From positions 1 to 31,073 of IMG/VR virus record IMGVR_UViG_3300038701_000849: a DNA stretch of 31,073 nt; one strand, given 5' to 3'. Origin of the DNA: a virus. Within the stretch, counting starts at the first letter, position 1. Every line of letters starts with the position of its first letter. The position numbers were made by a program, and so were the translations under genes. Under the pieces are notes generated by a model. That model did not search any database. It was not told the DNA's origin and saw only the letters and a list, made by a program, of their open reading frames with translations. Shown piece after piece: positions 16,950 through 23,554 of the stretch.

Positions 16950-17633
16950 GTGGCGGGTCGAAAAGTTTTTACCAGTGGTGAGATTCTTACTGCTGCGGAT
17001 GTTAATAGTTTCCTTATGGATCAGTCGGTGATGGTGTTTGCTGATTCGTCGGCGCGGTCGTCTGCGATTCCTTCCCCGAGCGAGGGGATGATTAGTTACC
17101 TCCAGGACACGGACGCTGTGGAGAAGTACACGACAGCGTGGGAGTCGGTGGACACTGGTGGTCTTATTGCGGTTAAGTCTGCGTTGAAGACTGACACGTT
17201 TACGGCGTCGGTTGGTGCGGGTGGGAATGTTGCGGTGACTGATTTGTCGATTACGCATGCGGTGTCGGACCCGGCTAATAAGTTGATTATTACGGCAGTG
17301 TTTGGTGCAACCGCTCATAGTGCAGACAAAGGTGATACTGGTCTCGCTGTTGCGGAAGACGGTGTTTTTATTGGCGTTGGTGCTGCAGCAGGTTCGCGTG
17401 TTCGGGTCGGTTCAAATGTTCGGCTAACAGGGACTGCTGCTGATGCCATAACTTCACCTTCAATAACTTTTGTGCATACACCTGGAGCGGGTTCAAAAAC
17501 TTACACGGTTCGCGCCTTAAATCTCAGGACTAGCACACAAACAGTTTATGTAAATCGAACGGAAAACGACGGAGATTCATTTGTGAGCCCTCGCGCTGCT
17601 TCTTCGCTTGTTATTCAGGAGGTGGCGGTCTAA
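16950..17633 (+). CDS. Minor tail / receptor-binding candidate
   Basis: A 227-residue protein starting with GTG at 16950. The N-terminal segment FTSGEILTAADVNSFLMDQS and the following ARSSAIPSPSEGMISYL are a widely shared phage tail-tip anchor. The rest is a Thr/Val/Ala-rich beta domain that may contact the host surface. It follows the hub gene and overlaps the next gene by one base. Its C-terminal domain is the most likely host-range determinant next to the collagen-like fibre; this is inference. Confidence 0.65.
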   Translation: MAGRKVFTSGEILTAADVNSFLMDQSVMVFADSSARSSAIPSPSEGMISYLQDTDAVEKYTTAWESVDTGGLIAVKSALKTDTFTASVGAGGNVAVTDLSITHAVSDPANKLIITAVFGATAHSADKGDTGLAVAEDGVFIGVGAAAGSRVRVGSNVRLTGTAADAITSPSITFVHTPGAGSKTYTVRALNLRTSTQTVYVNRTENDGDSFVSPRAASSLVIQEVAV

Positions 17634-17953
17634 TGGATATTCCCGCAATCCTTACCACAAACTATCCCGGCAACACGTGGTCGCTTAATGGTGATGACTA
17701 CACTGGACTGGTCTGGGACGAAAACAATGTCGACCCGAAGCCGACAAAAAAGGCCCTCGAAACTGCGTGGCCTCAAGTCAAATATGACCGGGAATATAAA
17801 GCCGTTGAAAAAGCCCGACAAGTTGCCTATGTAACAGATTCTGACCCACTGTTTTTTGAGTGGCAACGTGGGGACGCTACCGAACAGGCGTGGAAGGATG
17901 CTGTTCAAGCGGTGAAGGATGCACACCCATACCCGACACCACCTGCGGAGTAA
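17633..17953 (+). CDS. Small tail-tip associated protein
   Basis: A 106-residue protein rich in aromatic and charged residues. The N-terminal half (LTTNYPGNTWSLNGDDYTGL) is strand-like; the C-terminal half (DPLFFEWQRGDATEQAW then KDAVQAVKDAHPYP) resembles the helix-helix unit of phage chaperone-like proteins found next to fibre genes. It starts on the TAATG overlap and ends 3 nt before the lysin. Function is tentative: fibre chaperone or minor structural protein. Confidence 0.55.
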   Translation: MDIPAILTTNYPGNTWSLNGDDYTGLVWDENNVDPKPTKKALETAWPQVKYDREYKAVEKARQVAYVTDSDPLFFEWQRGDATEQAWKDAVQAVKDAHPYPTPPAE

Positions 17954-17956
17954 CCG

Positions 17957-18505
17957 GTGCGGTTTTACAATCCGTGGCCGGAACCTTACACGGTCAACGC
18001 GAGGAGTCCATGGGGACCCCGTCGCCATCCGATTACAGGGAAACAGTCATTCCACCACGGTATTGATGTGGCCATGCCGATAGGCACACCACTAATTGCC
18101 GGAGCCGATGGAACAGTCGCGCACAAGGGTAACGGCGCTTCAGGTGGGCACGTCCTCATTCTGCGCCATGCAGGAAACTTCCACACCGTTTACTATCACT
18201 TGAAGGAAGCGTCTCATAAACGGTTGGGTGAGCCGGTAAAAGCCGGAGATATTGTGGCCACGTCGGGTAACACTGGTCGGTCTACAGGCCCTCACCTTCA
18301 TTTCGAGGTGCGCCGTAGCCGTAAATGGGGCGACACCGTAGACCCACAACCGTTACTGCAAGGCCCATTCAGGGGCCGCCCAGAAGCTCCCACACGTCCG
18401 CAAAGGCCGTCAAGGGTAGGACGAGTGTCACCCGGTCTCGAAGGGCTCAGCAGGTCATGGGTTGCCCGTGGAGCCCACGCCATTAGAAGGGGACTAGGAC
18501 GATGA
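17957..18505 (+). CDS. M23 peptidase endolysin
   Basis: A 182-residue LytM-type zinc endopeptidase that should cut peptidoglycan cross-links during lysis. The metal site is visible: H33-x3-D37 in HHGID, H81 in YYHLKE, and HLHFEV (113-118). There is no signal peptide, so it would need a holin. After the catalytic domain comes a basic, proline-rich tail (about 135-182) with no recognised wall-binding domain. GTG start at 17957. The holin-like genes follow directly. Being the only lysin candidate, it probably acts alone. Confidence 0.88.
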   Translation: MRFYNPWPEPYTVNARSPWGPRRHPITGKQSFHHGIDVAMPIGTPLIAGADGTVAHKGNGASGGHVLILRHAGNFHTVYYHLKEASHKRLGEPVKAGDIVATSGNTGRSTGPHLHFEVRRSRKWGDTVDPQPLLQGPFRGRPEAPTRPQRPSRVGRVSPGLEGLSRSWVARGAHAIRRGLGR

Positions 18506-18741
18506 CCGAAAGTACTGGAACCGGCGGAGTAAGGGTGTCCATGAAAGACATTTTCGAGGAAGTGCAACGTCAAGGCCGCCTGCTCGACAAAATCGCCAAC
18601 AGTCTGCCCGACACAGAAACACAAGTGTCCGACCACGAACAACGCCTACGCCGCCTTGAAATGCGAATGGGGTGGATATTCGGTGCACTCGGTCTCATGG
18701 GTGCGTTGGTAGGTGTGTTCAGTATCAGCCTGGCACCATGA
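18502..18741 (+). CDS. XhlA-like membrane protein
   Basis: A 79-residue protein with an amphipathic coiled-coil segment (about 14-53, including TQVSDHEQRLRRLEMRM) and one C-terminal membrane helix (about 57-77). This matches the layout of haemolysin XhlA-type lysis accessories, which work with a holin and lysin. It overlaps the lysin stop by 4 nt and the next gene by 4 nt, in a lysis operon. Confidence 0.7.
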   Translation: MTESTGTGGVRVSMKDIFEEVQRQGRLLDKIANSLPDTETQVSDHEQRLRRLEMRMGWIFGALGLMGALVGVFSISLAP

Positions 18742-18968
18742 CACCGGACCAAAAGGATCGGTGGAGGGTTCGGCGGAAACTTATTTTCGGGGCCGTCATA
18801 TTCGGGGCTCTTATGATTGTGGCTGGTGGGTTCGGCCTTTTCCAGGACAGGTTCACCGGAGAACTCGTTTACGGTGGCGTGACGATTATCACGGGCGCAA
18901 TCAGCGCGTATGCTGGATTCGCAACATATGACGACAAATGGCATGGAGGAACGCCGGATGGAAACTGA
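18738..18968 (+). CDS. Two-helix membrane protein, holin candidate
   Basis: A 76-residue protein with a basic N-terminus (DRWRVRRK), a membrane helix (about 14-33), a short polar turn and a second helix (about 41-62). Size and topology suit a class II holin or holin partner. The ATG at 18738 overlaps the preceding stop. Confidence 0.6.
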   Translation: MTPDQKDRWRVRRKLIFGAVIFGALMIVAGGFGLFQDRFTGELVYGGVTIITGAISAYAGFATYDDKWHGGTPDGN

Positions 18969-19218
18969 ACTATTCACTAAGACTTTTTGGAACGCTGCCC
19001 GTCGGCGTTGGTTGTACCAGGTGGCGGTGGCCGCGGTGCCACTGTTGATCGCTATCGGGTTCCTAACCCCAGACTTGGCTCAACTAATTCTGAACGTCAT
19101 CGCTGCCATGCTCGGTGTCGGTGCCGGCACAATGGCACTCACGAACGTAACCCCGGACAACGTGTTCAAACTCGCTATCGAGGTGCCCGAGGACGAGGAC
19201 GGCACGCCGGAGGAATAG
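18958..19218 (+). CDS. Two-helix membrane protein, holin candidate
   Basis: An 86-residue protein: LFTKTFWNAARRRW at the start, two membrane helices (about 18-37 and 40-63), and an acidic C-terminus (EVPEDEDGTPEE). The start LFTKxFW and topology recall r1t-type holins of actinophages. GGAGGA lies 7 nt before the ATG at 18958, which overlaps the previous gene by 11 nt. Of the three membrane proteins here it is my best holin guess; the pair may act as holin and antiholin. Confidence 0.65.
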   Translation: METELFTKTFWNAARRRWLYQVAVAAVPLLIAIGFLTPDLAQLILNVIAAMLGVGAGTMALTNVTPDNVFKLAIEVPEDEDGTPEE

Positions 19219-19245
19219 GTAAGACATCGCCTTCCATTGGTGCTA

Positions 19246-19276
19246 TAGGATTACTGTAACAACAATGGAGGAAGTA
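19246..19276 (+). promoter_or_regulatory. Candidate promoter and RBS of the HNH gene
   Basis: TAGGAT (19246-19251) preceded by CTA could be a -10 element, but the -35 is poor. GGAGG at 19267-19271 is 5 nt before ATG 19277, which decides the start over an in-frame ATG at 19265 that overlaps the SD. Confidence 0.35.
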
Positions 19277-19723
19277 ATGGCAAACCGAAAAAATAAAATA
19301 GACGACATTTGGAAACACATTCAGAAGACTGAAAGCTGTTGGTTGTGGCAGGGTCGTCTCGACAGAGACGGCTATGGCTGGTGGTGGTTTGAAGGAAAAA
19401 ACGTTCGACCACATCGGATCATGGCAGAATATTTTGGAACACCAATTCGACCGCCAATGATTAGTCGCCATACTTGCCATGTTAGGAATTGCGTTAACCC
19501 CGAACACATTATTCCTGGCACCCAGCAAGAAAACGTAATGGATCAGGTTCGAATAGGAACCCATCACAAGCTGAAATTTTCTAATGATGCAATTGCAAAA
19601 ATTCGTCAAGACTATTCAACAGGAAATTTCACGCAGGTAGAGCTTGGAAAAAAATACGGCATGAGCAGTTCTCAAGCAAACGCCATTGTAAATAACAAGA
19701 CAAGGAAATTAGATTATGCCTGA
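19277..19723 (+). CDS. HNH homing-type endonuclease with C-terminal HTH
   Basis: A 148-residue HNH_3-type nuclease: CWLWQG, a middle PHRIMAEYFG, and the core RHTCHVRNCVNPEHIIPGT. A C-terminal helix-turn-helix (FTQVELGKKYGMSSSQANAI) probably gives DNA specificity, as in group I-type free-standing homing endonucleases. The gene is clearly richer in A and T than its neighbours and has its own strong ribosome-binding site, so it looks like a recent mobile insertion at the end of the lysis operon. Confidence 0.85.
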   Translation: MANRKNKIDDIWKHIQKTESCWLWQGRLDRDGYGWWWFEGKNVRPHRIMAEYFGTPIRPPMISRHTCHVRNCVNPEHIIPGTQQENVMDQVRIGTHHKLKFSNDAIAKIRQDYSTGNFTQVELGKKYGMSSSQANAIVNNKTRKLDYA

Positions 19724-19796
19724 AAAAGAAACTGTAGATAGCTACGTAGTCCCGATGGACCCAGCCGAATTGCTTACTTGCGATTCGTGCCAATGA
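19716..19796 (+). CDS. 26-residue micro-protein ending in CDSCQ
   Basis: A short frame starts inside the HNH gene's last codons and encodes an acidic 26-residue peptide with a C-terminal CxxC (TCDSCQ). There is AAGGAAA about 10 nt upstream. It sits just before the late terminator. Comparable very small acidic CxxC-ending peptides seem to occur near lysis genes in other actinophages, but I cannot verify this; it could be spurious. Confidence 0.4.
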   Translation: MPEKETVDSYVVPMDPAELLTCDSCQ

Positions 19797-19843
19797 GACT
19801 ATACTCGGAGACGGTAGGTAAATAGCCTTCCTCTCTCGGTTGG

Positions 19844-19876
19844 AAACCCCTCACGGTAAACACTGTGGGGGGTTTT
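19844..19876 (+). terminator. Intrinsic terminator of the late operon
   Basis: AAACCCCTCAC (19844-19854) pairs over 11 positions with GTGGGGGGTTT (19865-19875), ending in TTTT. It closes the structural/lysis block before the leftward HTH gene and would also form a hairpin for transcripts coming from the right. Confidence 0.9.
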
Positions 19877-19906
19877 CCTTTACCCAAAAAAGTTGGTTCA
19901 GGCCAA

Positions 19907-20110
19907 TTATTTTCCGAGCCAGTTGCGGATCGTCCTCCGAGTCACACCTGCACGTTTGGCTAGTTCCACTTCTGTAACGCCCCGTGAGGCTTCGTCATGC
20001 ACTGCCCTTATAAGTTCCCCTGTGAGCTGTTCTGTGCGCTCTATGGACCAGATGCGGCGCTGTGAGATGGTGTCTAGGGTCTCGTGGCCCTCGTCTATGT
20101 TGAACGTCAT
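19907..20110 (-). CDS. Small helix-turn-helix regulator
   Basis: A 67-residue protein with a C-terminal helix-turn-helix: VTEVELAKRAGVTRRTIRNWL (about 45-65), preceded by a long amphipathic helix (RRIWSIERTEQLTGELIRAV). I choose the ATG at 20110: TACACT lies 7 nt upstream on that strand and no ribosome-binding site is visible. It is divergent from the early operon, the classic position for a regulator of the early promoter. Target and sign of regulation are unknown. Confidence 0.75.
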   Translation of the reverse strand: MTFNIDEGHETLDTISQRRIWSIERTEQLTGELIRAVHDEASRGVTEVELAKRAGVTRRTIRNWLGK

Positions 20111-20117
20111 GGGTACG

Positions 20118-20126
20118 AGTGTACAC
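20118..20126. promoter_or_regulatory. GTGTACAC palindrome, candidate operator
   Basis: A perfect 8-bp palindrome (20119-20126) overlaps the leftward -10 (TACACT on the minus strand, 20118-20123) of the HTH gene, 8 bp from the rightward -35. The same TGTACA core recurs twice at 24035-24049. A site for autoregulation by the HTH protein is plausible. Confidence 0.4.
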
Positions 20127-20133
20127 GCCGGGG

Positions 20134-20161
20134 TTGACATCCGCCACCAGGTCTGTATATT
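20134..20161 (+). promoter_or_regulatory. Early rightward sigma70-type promoter
   Basis: A consensus TTGACA (20134-20139), 16-bp spacer and TATATT (20156-20161), preceded by TG. Transcription would start near 20168, leaving a 24-nt leader with GAGAGAGGAAG before the ATG at 20192. It is the best consensus promoter I see in the window. Confidence 0.8.
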
Positions 20162-20191
20162 GGTAGACACCTAGAGAGAGGAAGTCCCAAA

Positions 20192-20419
20192 ATGGGTTAC
20201 TTTAAGAATCAACTAATCGCCGACCAGGTGGAACTTGGTGACCGGCTACCGGCACCGAAACCCGCCACCGATCATGTCGCCCACGCACTCGAAGACGGGT
20301 GGTTGACAAAAGCCGACAAAGTGCACGAACACAATGAAGCCATTCGGCTTAACGTAGCAATCTGTTTCGCGCTTGCTGTGGGGATTGTGGTTGGTTTTAC
20401 TGTGGCGGTGTTCGCATGA
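20192..20419 (+). CDS. Small early membrane-anchored protein
   Basis: A 75-residue protein: hydrophilic, charged first 50 residues and one C-terminal membrane helix (about 54-74, ICFALAVGIVVGFTVAVF). First gene of the rightward early operon, behind the consensus promoter and a good ribosome-binding site. Early membrane proteins often serve host takeover or exclusion, but nothing here shows which. Confidence 0.65.
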   Translation: MGYFKNQLIADQVELGDRLPAPKPATDHVAHALEDGWLTKADKVHEHNEAIRLNVAICFALAVGIVVGFTVAVFA

Positions 20420-20571
20420 TGCCGTGGATTCTGTTTTTCGGTGGCGCTTTTATGGCACTTGTGTCCGGCGTTCTCACACTGTCACCTAACGGTGGTTCGA
20501 TGTTGGGTGTGGTGTTGATGTTGTGGGGTTTTTGGATGATTGCGTCTAGGGATGTTCGTGATGGGCTTTGA
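20416..20571 (+). CDS. 51-residue two-helix membrane protein
   Basis: Starts on the ATGATG overlapping the previous stop. Almost wholly hydrophobic with two probable membrane helices separated by LSPNGGS, then a polar tail. Its 3' end overlaps the convergent WhiB gene by 26 nt, which might permit antisense effects. Function unknown. Confidence 0.55.
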   Translation: MMPWILFFGGAFMALVSGVLTLSPNGGSMLGVVLMLWGFWMIASRDVRDGL

Positions 20572-20818
20572 GTTCATCGGCGGTCATGCCTCCCCAAATG
20601 CCGAACTCTTGCCTAGTGTTGGTGGCGTAGTCCCTGCACGTCATAAGCAACGGACAATCTGCACACAGGGCTTTGGCCGCCTCGATAGCCTTTTCGCGGA
20701 CTTCCCTATCTGGGATGTCTTCAGGGAAAAACACGTCGGGCAACCGTTGACAGGGCACTTCACCAACTCGTTCGATGGCGAGCAGGAGGTCACTGTGGGG
20801 ATGTCCGTCGTGAAACAT
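20546..20818 (-). CDS. WhiB-like iron-sulfur regulator
   Basis: A 90-residue Wbl protein: four cluster-binding cysteines C23, C52, C55, C61 (C-x2-C-x5-C) and the GIWGG turn (73-77), followed by a short C-terminal tail. Wbl proteins bind a 4Fe-4S cluster and usually act through sigma factor region 4. Phage WhiBs such as TM4 WhiBTM4 can antagonise host WhiB2 and block septation and superinfection. The C-terminus lacks the strongly basic AT-hook-like tail of some members. It is transcribed leftward, against the early operon, from its own promoter. Confidence 0.9.
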   Translation of the reverse strand: MFHDGHPHSDLLLAIERVGEVPCQRLPDVFFPEDIPDREVREKAIEAAKALCADCPLLMTCRDYATNTRQEFGIWGGMTADELKAHHEHP

Positions 20819-20830
20819 ACAATCAGTCTA
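20819..20830 (-). promoter_or_regulatory. Candidate leaderless promoter of the leftward WhiB gene
   Basis: On the minus strand TAGACT (20830-20825) is followed by six nucleotides and then the ATG at 20818, with no ribosome-binding site between. Fits the TANNNT-N6-ATG layout seen elsewhere in the window. Confidence 0.5.
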
Positions 20831-20843
20831 GGAGGTTTGGTCG

Positions 20844-21020
20844 ATGCAACAGTGGACAATTAAGGTCGAGTTTTACCCTGGGGAAACGTTGGAGCGTGAC
20901 CGTTGGTGGTGGCAAATTAAGGAATACGGTCAGATAGCAGAGTCCAGTGGTGGGCCTAATCCGGAGTTTATTTGTGAGGACATCGCGGTTGCACTCAATA
21001 AGTTGATGGAGCTCCCGTGA
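20844..21020 (+). CDS. 58-residue early protein, unknown
   Basis: A small protein rich in Trp (WWW at 21-23) and acidic residues, with a strand-like start (WTIKVEFYPG) and a helical end (EDIAVALNKLMELP). TAGGAGGT lies 7 nt before the ATG. The stop overlaps the nuclease start (GTGA). Tight coupling suggests a recombination accessory, but no motif is recognised. Confidence 0.65.
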   Translation: MQQWTIKVEFYPGETLERDRWWWQIKEYGQIAESSGGPNPEFICEDIAVALNKLMELP

Positions 21021-21622
21021 TTCCCGCTGAAAGGTTCCTAGCAAATAAGGCCGACGATTTTGAGGGTTGGTTGGAGGCTCGGAGGTCGGGTGTGACGGCG
21101 ACTCAGGTTGCTAACGCGGCCACACCGGCAGGCTTCGAGAGGGCCGCCGCCGACTTTCTCACGGAGTGGCGCGAGCCGGATAACCCGTATATGAAGTTTG
21201 GTCGGGATTGGGAGTCCCATATTGCGGACTATGTGGACGAGGCTTTTCAAGTAAGGCCGAATGAGTGGTTGGTGGCGGGTGAAAATCCGAGACACCTGGC
21301 AACCCCTGACGGCATTTCAGACAGTCACACTGTCATCGGTGAGTACAAAACCACCGGAAAAGACTGGGGCCACGTAGACAAACTCCCACTCCGGTACAAG
21401 CGACAGGTTCAGTGGCAGTTGCATGTGACGGGGGCGCAGTCGTGCATTGTGTCGTGGTTGGTGCGTGAAGAAGTCGAAACTCCGGCGGGGCCTTTGATGG
21501 TGCCTGCCGCGTTTTTGCCGGTGGCGGGGATTGTGTTTCGTGATGAGGACATGATCGCGGAACTCGTCACTGTCGCTGACCGGTTGTGGGCTTTTGTGAA
21601 CGGCGAAAACAGTGCCACATAG
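21017..21622 (+). CDS. YqaJ/lambda-exonuclease-type recombination nuclease
   Basis: A 201-residue PD-(D/E)XK nuclease of the YqaJ viral recombinase type, expected to resect double-strand ends 5' to 3' for single-strand annealing. Active-site candidates: E66 in GRDWE, D98 in ATPDG, E109 and K111 in GEYKTT, and Q130/Q132 in KRQVQWQ. The early N-terminal RRSGVTATQVANA is the usual family opening (R-x2-G-x-[TS]AS/TQ). It pairs with the annealing-type protein at 22268. GTG start. Confidence 0.88.
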   Translation: MIPAERFLANKADDFEGWLEARRSGVTATQVANAATPAGFERAAADFLTEWREPDNPYMKFGRDWESHIADYVDEAFQVRPNEWLVAGENPRHLATPDGISDSHTVIGEYKTTGKDWGHVDKLPLRYKRQVQWQLHVTGAQSCIVSWLVREEVETPAGPLMVPAAFLPVAGIVFRDEDMIAELVTVADRLWAFVNGENSAT

Positions 21623-21656
21623 GGCACGTCTGTAACGGATTTTGAGGGAGGGCAGG

Positions 21657-21845
21657 ATGATTACTACCAAAGAAGATTTCGAATCGGTTTATGAAGGTGG
21701 CCGCGAGGATGAGCGCGACCTGATTTTGAGAATGTTGGAAAAGCACGTAGACCACGTCCCTGGCGAGATGAACGACGGGTGTGATGTGTGTTGGCGTGGG
21801 CCGGGAATTCGGATGGCCATCATGATGATTAAGGGGGAAGTATGA
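21657..21845 (+). CDS. 62-residue acidic protein, unknown
   Basis: A small acidic protein with GCDVCW (CxxC) near residues 41-46 and a short helical C-terminus. GAGGGAGGGCAGG sits just before the ATG. The stop overlaps the next gene by 4 nt. No family recognised. Confidence 0.6.
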   Translation: MITTKEDFESVYEGGREDERDLILRMLEKHVDHVPGEMNDGCDVCWRGPGIRMAIMMIKGEV

Positions 21846-22108
21846 GACCGGAAGAAATAACGGTTGACGTGTTAGACCAGGTAGCGGCTGAGTGGGAACA
21901 GAGCAGGCTTATCCAGTTGACCAGGGATGAAGTGATCGAGTTGGGGCTTGAGTATGCGCGAGCTCGGTTGGCCGAGAATCGGTTAGAGACTCAGTGCATG
22001 TTACGGGCTCGGAAGCTCCGCATGTTGGGGTTTGAGAAGTTGGAAATCGGGGAGCTGTTTGGGGTTCCTCGTCGGACGGTTAACAAATGGTTGAAGGGAA
22101 TGGACTAA
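21842..22108 (+). CDS. Helix-turn-helix DNA-binding protein
   Basis: An 88-residue, mostly helical protein. The C-terminal LRMLGFEKLEIGELFGVPRR then TVNKWL (about 58-85) is a clear helix-turn-helix of the sigma-region-4/resolvase style. It could be a transcriptional regulator or a DNA-binding adaptor for the recombination genes. It overlaps both neighbours. Confidence 0.7.
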   Translation: MRPEEITVDVLDQVAAEWEQSRLIQLTRDEVIELGLEYARARLAENRLETQCMLRARKLRMLGFEKLEIGELFGVPRRTVNKWLKGMD

Positions 22109-22275
22109 TGGCTAGGCCAAGAACTATTAGCCAGGGGGAGACTACGCAAACGGCTTTTCGTTTAGCATCGGAGGATTTACGGCGGCTAGAGCAACTGGCC
22201 GCGAAAGACAATGTCACGGTGGGCGAGCTGATTCGTCGTGCAATTACTAAAAAACTGGAGGAAAATAATGGCTAG
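22108..22275 (+). CDS. Ribbon-helix-helix (CopG-like) protein
   Basis: A 55-residue protein with a strand (TTQTAFRLA, about 12-20) followed by two helices (EDLRRLEQLAAKDN and TVGELIRRAITKKLE), the ribbon-helix-helix pattern. Starts on TAATG. These dimers repress their own or nearby promoters; no target site is identified. Confidence 0.78.
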   Translation: MARPRTISQGETTQTAFRLASEDLRRLEQLAAKDNVTVGELIRRAITKKLEENNG

Positions 22276-22777
22276 GTTCGATTTAACGCAGTACGAGACT
22301 GTAGAGGAACGCCACGCTAGGGCACTGGAGCTCCATCCAGACCTGCGGGTAGTGATTAACAACCACACCACACCGGGAGACAGGGAACGAAACACTTGGG
22401 TTGTGGAAGCTCGGGTGTATAAGGATGCTGGCGATCAGGCCGCGGATATTCCTAAAGCGACTGAGTGGGCGTTTGAGATTGATGGTGAGGGGATGGCTAA
22501 CAAGACTTCGGCGTTGGAGAATGCGTGCACTTCGGCTTTGGGTCGTGCGCTTAGGTGGGCGTTTGCCGGTTCCAAAGGGCCTAGCCGTTCGGAGATGGAG
22601 AAGGTCGAACGGATGGAAAATCGAGACTGGCTGGCTGAGGCAGATAAGCTAGACGATGTTAAGCAACTCCGTGTGTTGTGGGCTCACGCTAAACAGGCCG
22701 GAGCTGACAAAGACACGTTAAAGAAGTTGGAGGCACGGGCGAGTGAACTCGGCAATAGTGAGGGCGGCAACTCGTGA
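22268..22777 (+). CDS. Erf-like single-strand annealing / recombination protein
   Basis: A 169-residue protein. The start (RFDLTQYETVEERHARA) and the helix VNKTS-like NKTSALENACTSALGRALRW (about 79-98) are typical of actinophage proteins assigned as Erf-type or ssDNA-binding recombination proteins. A basic Gly/Ser-containing segment and a helical C-terminus follow. GGAGGAAAATA precedes ATG 22268. Together with the upstream exonuclease it would form a phage recombination pair. Exact family assignment is moderate. Confidence 0.7.
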   Translation: MARFDLTQYETVEERHARALELHPDLRVVINNHTTPGDRERNTWVVEARVYKDAGDQAADIPKATEWAFEIDGEGMANKTSALENACTSALGRALRWAFAGSKGPSRSEMEKVERMENRDWLAEADKLDDVKQLRVLWAHAKQAGADKDTLKKLEARASELGNSEGGNS

Positions 22778-22949
22778 AGTGTTGGAAGCATATAATCAAG
22801 CCATCCTGCGGGGTGACCTTCAGGCGGCATTATTTTGGCGGCCTATTGTTGTTGAAAGGTTGGGGTTGTTAGGTGGAGACGACACGGATTCTGCGGGAGT
22901 TGTCGGAGTTGACGGCGACGAGTCGGAGGGGCGTGGAGGCCCTTTTTGA
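22758..22949 (+). CDS. Small overlapping protein, uncertain
   Basis: A frame of about 57-68 residues lies between the annealing protein and the coiled-coil gene, overlapping the latter by 77 nt. Several GTG codons (22743, 22758, 22779) could start it; none has a decisive ribosome-binding site. The N-terminal helix (LEAYNQAILRGDLQAALFW) looks like real protein, the Gly/Asp/Ser-rich C-terminus less so. Confidence 0.4.
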   Translation: MRAATREVLEAYNQAILRGDLQAALFWRPIVVERLGLLGGDDTDSAGVVGVDGDESEGRGGPF

Positions 22950-23199
22950 GGCTGAGGAAGAACTAGCGCACGCTGAGAACGAGTTGGATGCGGTTGAGGC
23001 TCGGGCGTTTTTGGATTCTGAGGGGTCGGTGGCGGAGCGTACTGCTCGGGCGAAACTGATCGCGGCGGATGTTCGGTTGGCTCGGGATTTGGCTAAGGCT
23101 TCGGTGAACCGAATCAAAACCAAACTGCGCGTTATCGATTCCGAAATCGTTGCCCAGTCCACTATGGCCAAACTATTGGCAGCGGAGGCCAGACTATGA
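22873..23199 (+). CDS. Coiled-coil protein, unknown
   Basis: A 108-residue, almost fully helical protein rich in Ala, Glu and Arg, with heptad-like spacing throughout. The C-terminal region (ASVNRIKTKLRVIDSEIV) is of a type common in small actinophage early proteins, role unknown. GTG start. Its 3' end overlaps the zinc-ribbon gene by 4 nt. Confidence 0.68.
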   Translation: METTRILRELSELTATSRRGVEALFEAEEELAHAENELDAVEARAFLDSEGSVAERTARAKLIAADVRLARDLAKASVNRIKTKLRVIDSEIVAQSTMAKLLAAEARL

Positions 23200-23288
23200 A
23201 GTGTGACAACTGTGGCATTTTTGAGGCGATGGAGAACCGTGGTCTGTGTGATACCTGCGGGGATATATTTGGGGTGCCTACCCAATAG
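23196..23288 (+). CDS. 30-residue zinc-ribbon micro-protein
   Basis: A complete short frame with two CxxC pairs: CDNC (3-6) and CDTC (18-21), the knuckles of a zinc ribbon. It starts on an ATGA-type overlap and ends just before a strong terminator, so it closes the first early operon. Confidence 0.6.
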   Translation: MKCDNCGIFEAMENRGLCDTCGDIFGVPTQ

Positions 23289-23300
23289 ACTTGTTGCAAC

Positions 23301-23342
23301 AGTTCCCCTCGTTGGCTTCGGCTAGTCGGGGGGACTTTTTTT
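23301..23342 (+). terminator. Intrinsic terminator, end of first early operon
   Basis: AGTTCCCC (23301-23308) pairs with GGGGGACT (23329-23336) around an inner TGGC-TTCG-GCTA hairpin, followed by T7 (23336-23342). A UUCG-type loop and long U-run make it strong. Confidence 0.92.
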
Positions 23343-23554
23343 GTGTCAGAACCGTACCGTTTTCGGTATAGTTTTGACAGTCGCCTTTATATAAATGTGG
23401 AAGCTGGCGTCCATGTAAATATGGTTGTCGTGTCATATTTTTCTAAGTGACACTAACGGGTGGGCTAAGTGTCATTTACTTCACACCATGCCAAGGATTT
23501 GCCAGCCGTGTCACAAAATTGGTACAGTTTGGGCACGAGAGAAGGGTGGAACCT
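23343..23554. promoter_or_regulatory. Non-coding control region with repeated GTGTCA boxes
   Basis: GTGTCA occurs at 23343-23348, 23430-23435, 23469-23474 and 23508-23513, and its complement TGACAC at 23448-23453; TTGACA is at 23374-23379. Boxes 23430 and 23448 form an inverted repeat with a 12-bp spacer. A possible promoter is GTGTCA-N18-TATAGT (TATAGT 23367-23372). I see no believable gene here. The layout suggests several operators for one regulator controlling the following operon. Confidence 0.45.

Noticed and set aside
23425-23554. Open frames through the GTGTCA-box region
   Set aside because: They lack ribosome-binding sites, start far upstream of the natural ATG at 23555, and give low-complexity or unlikely protein.
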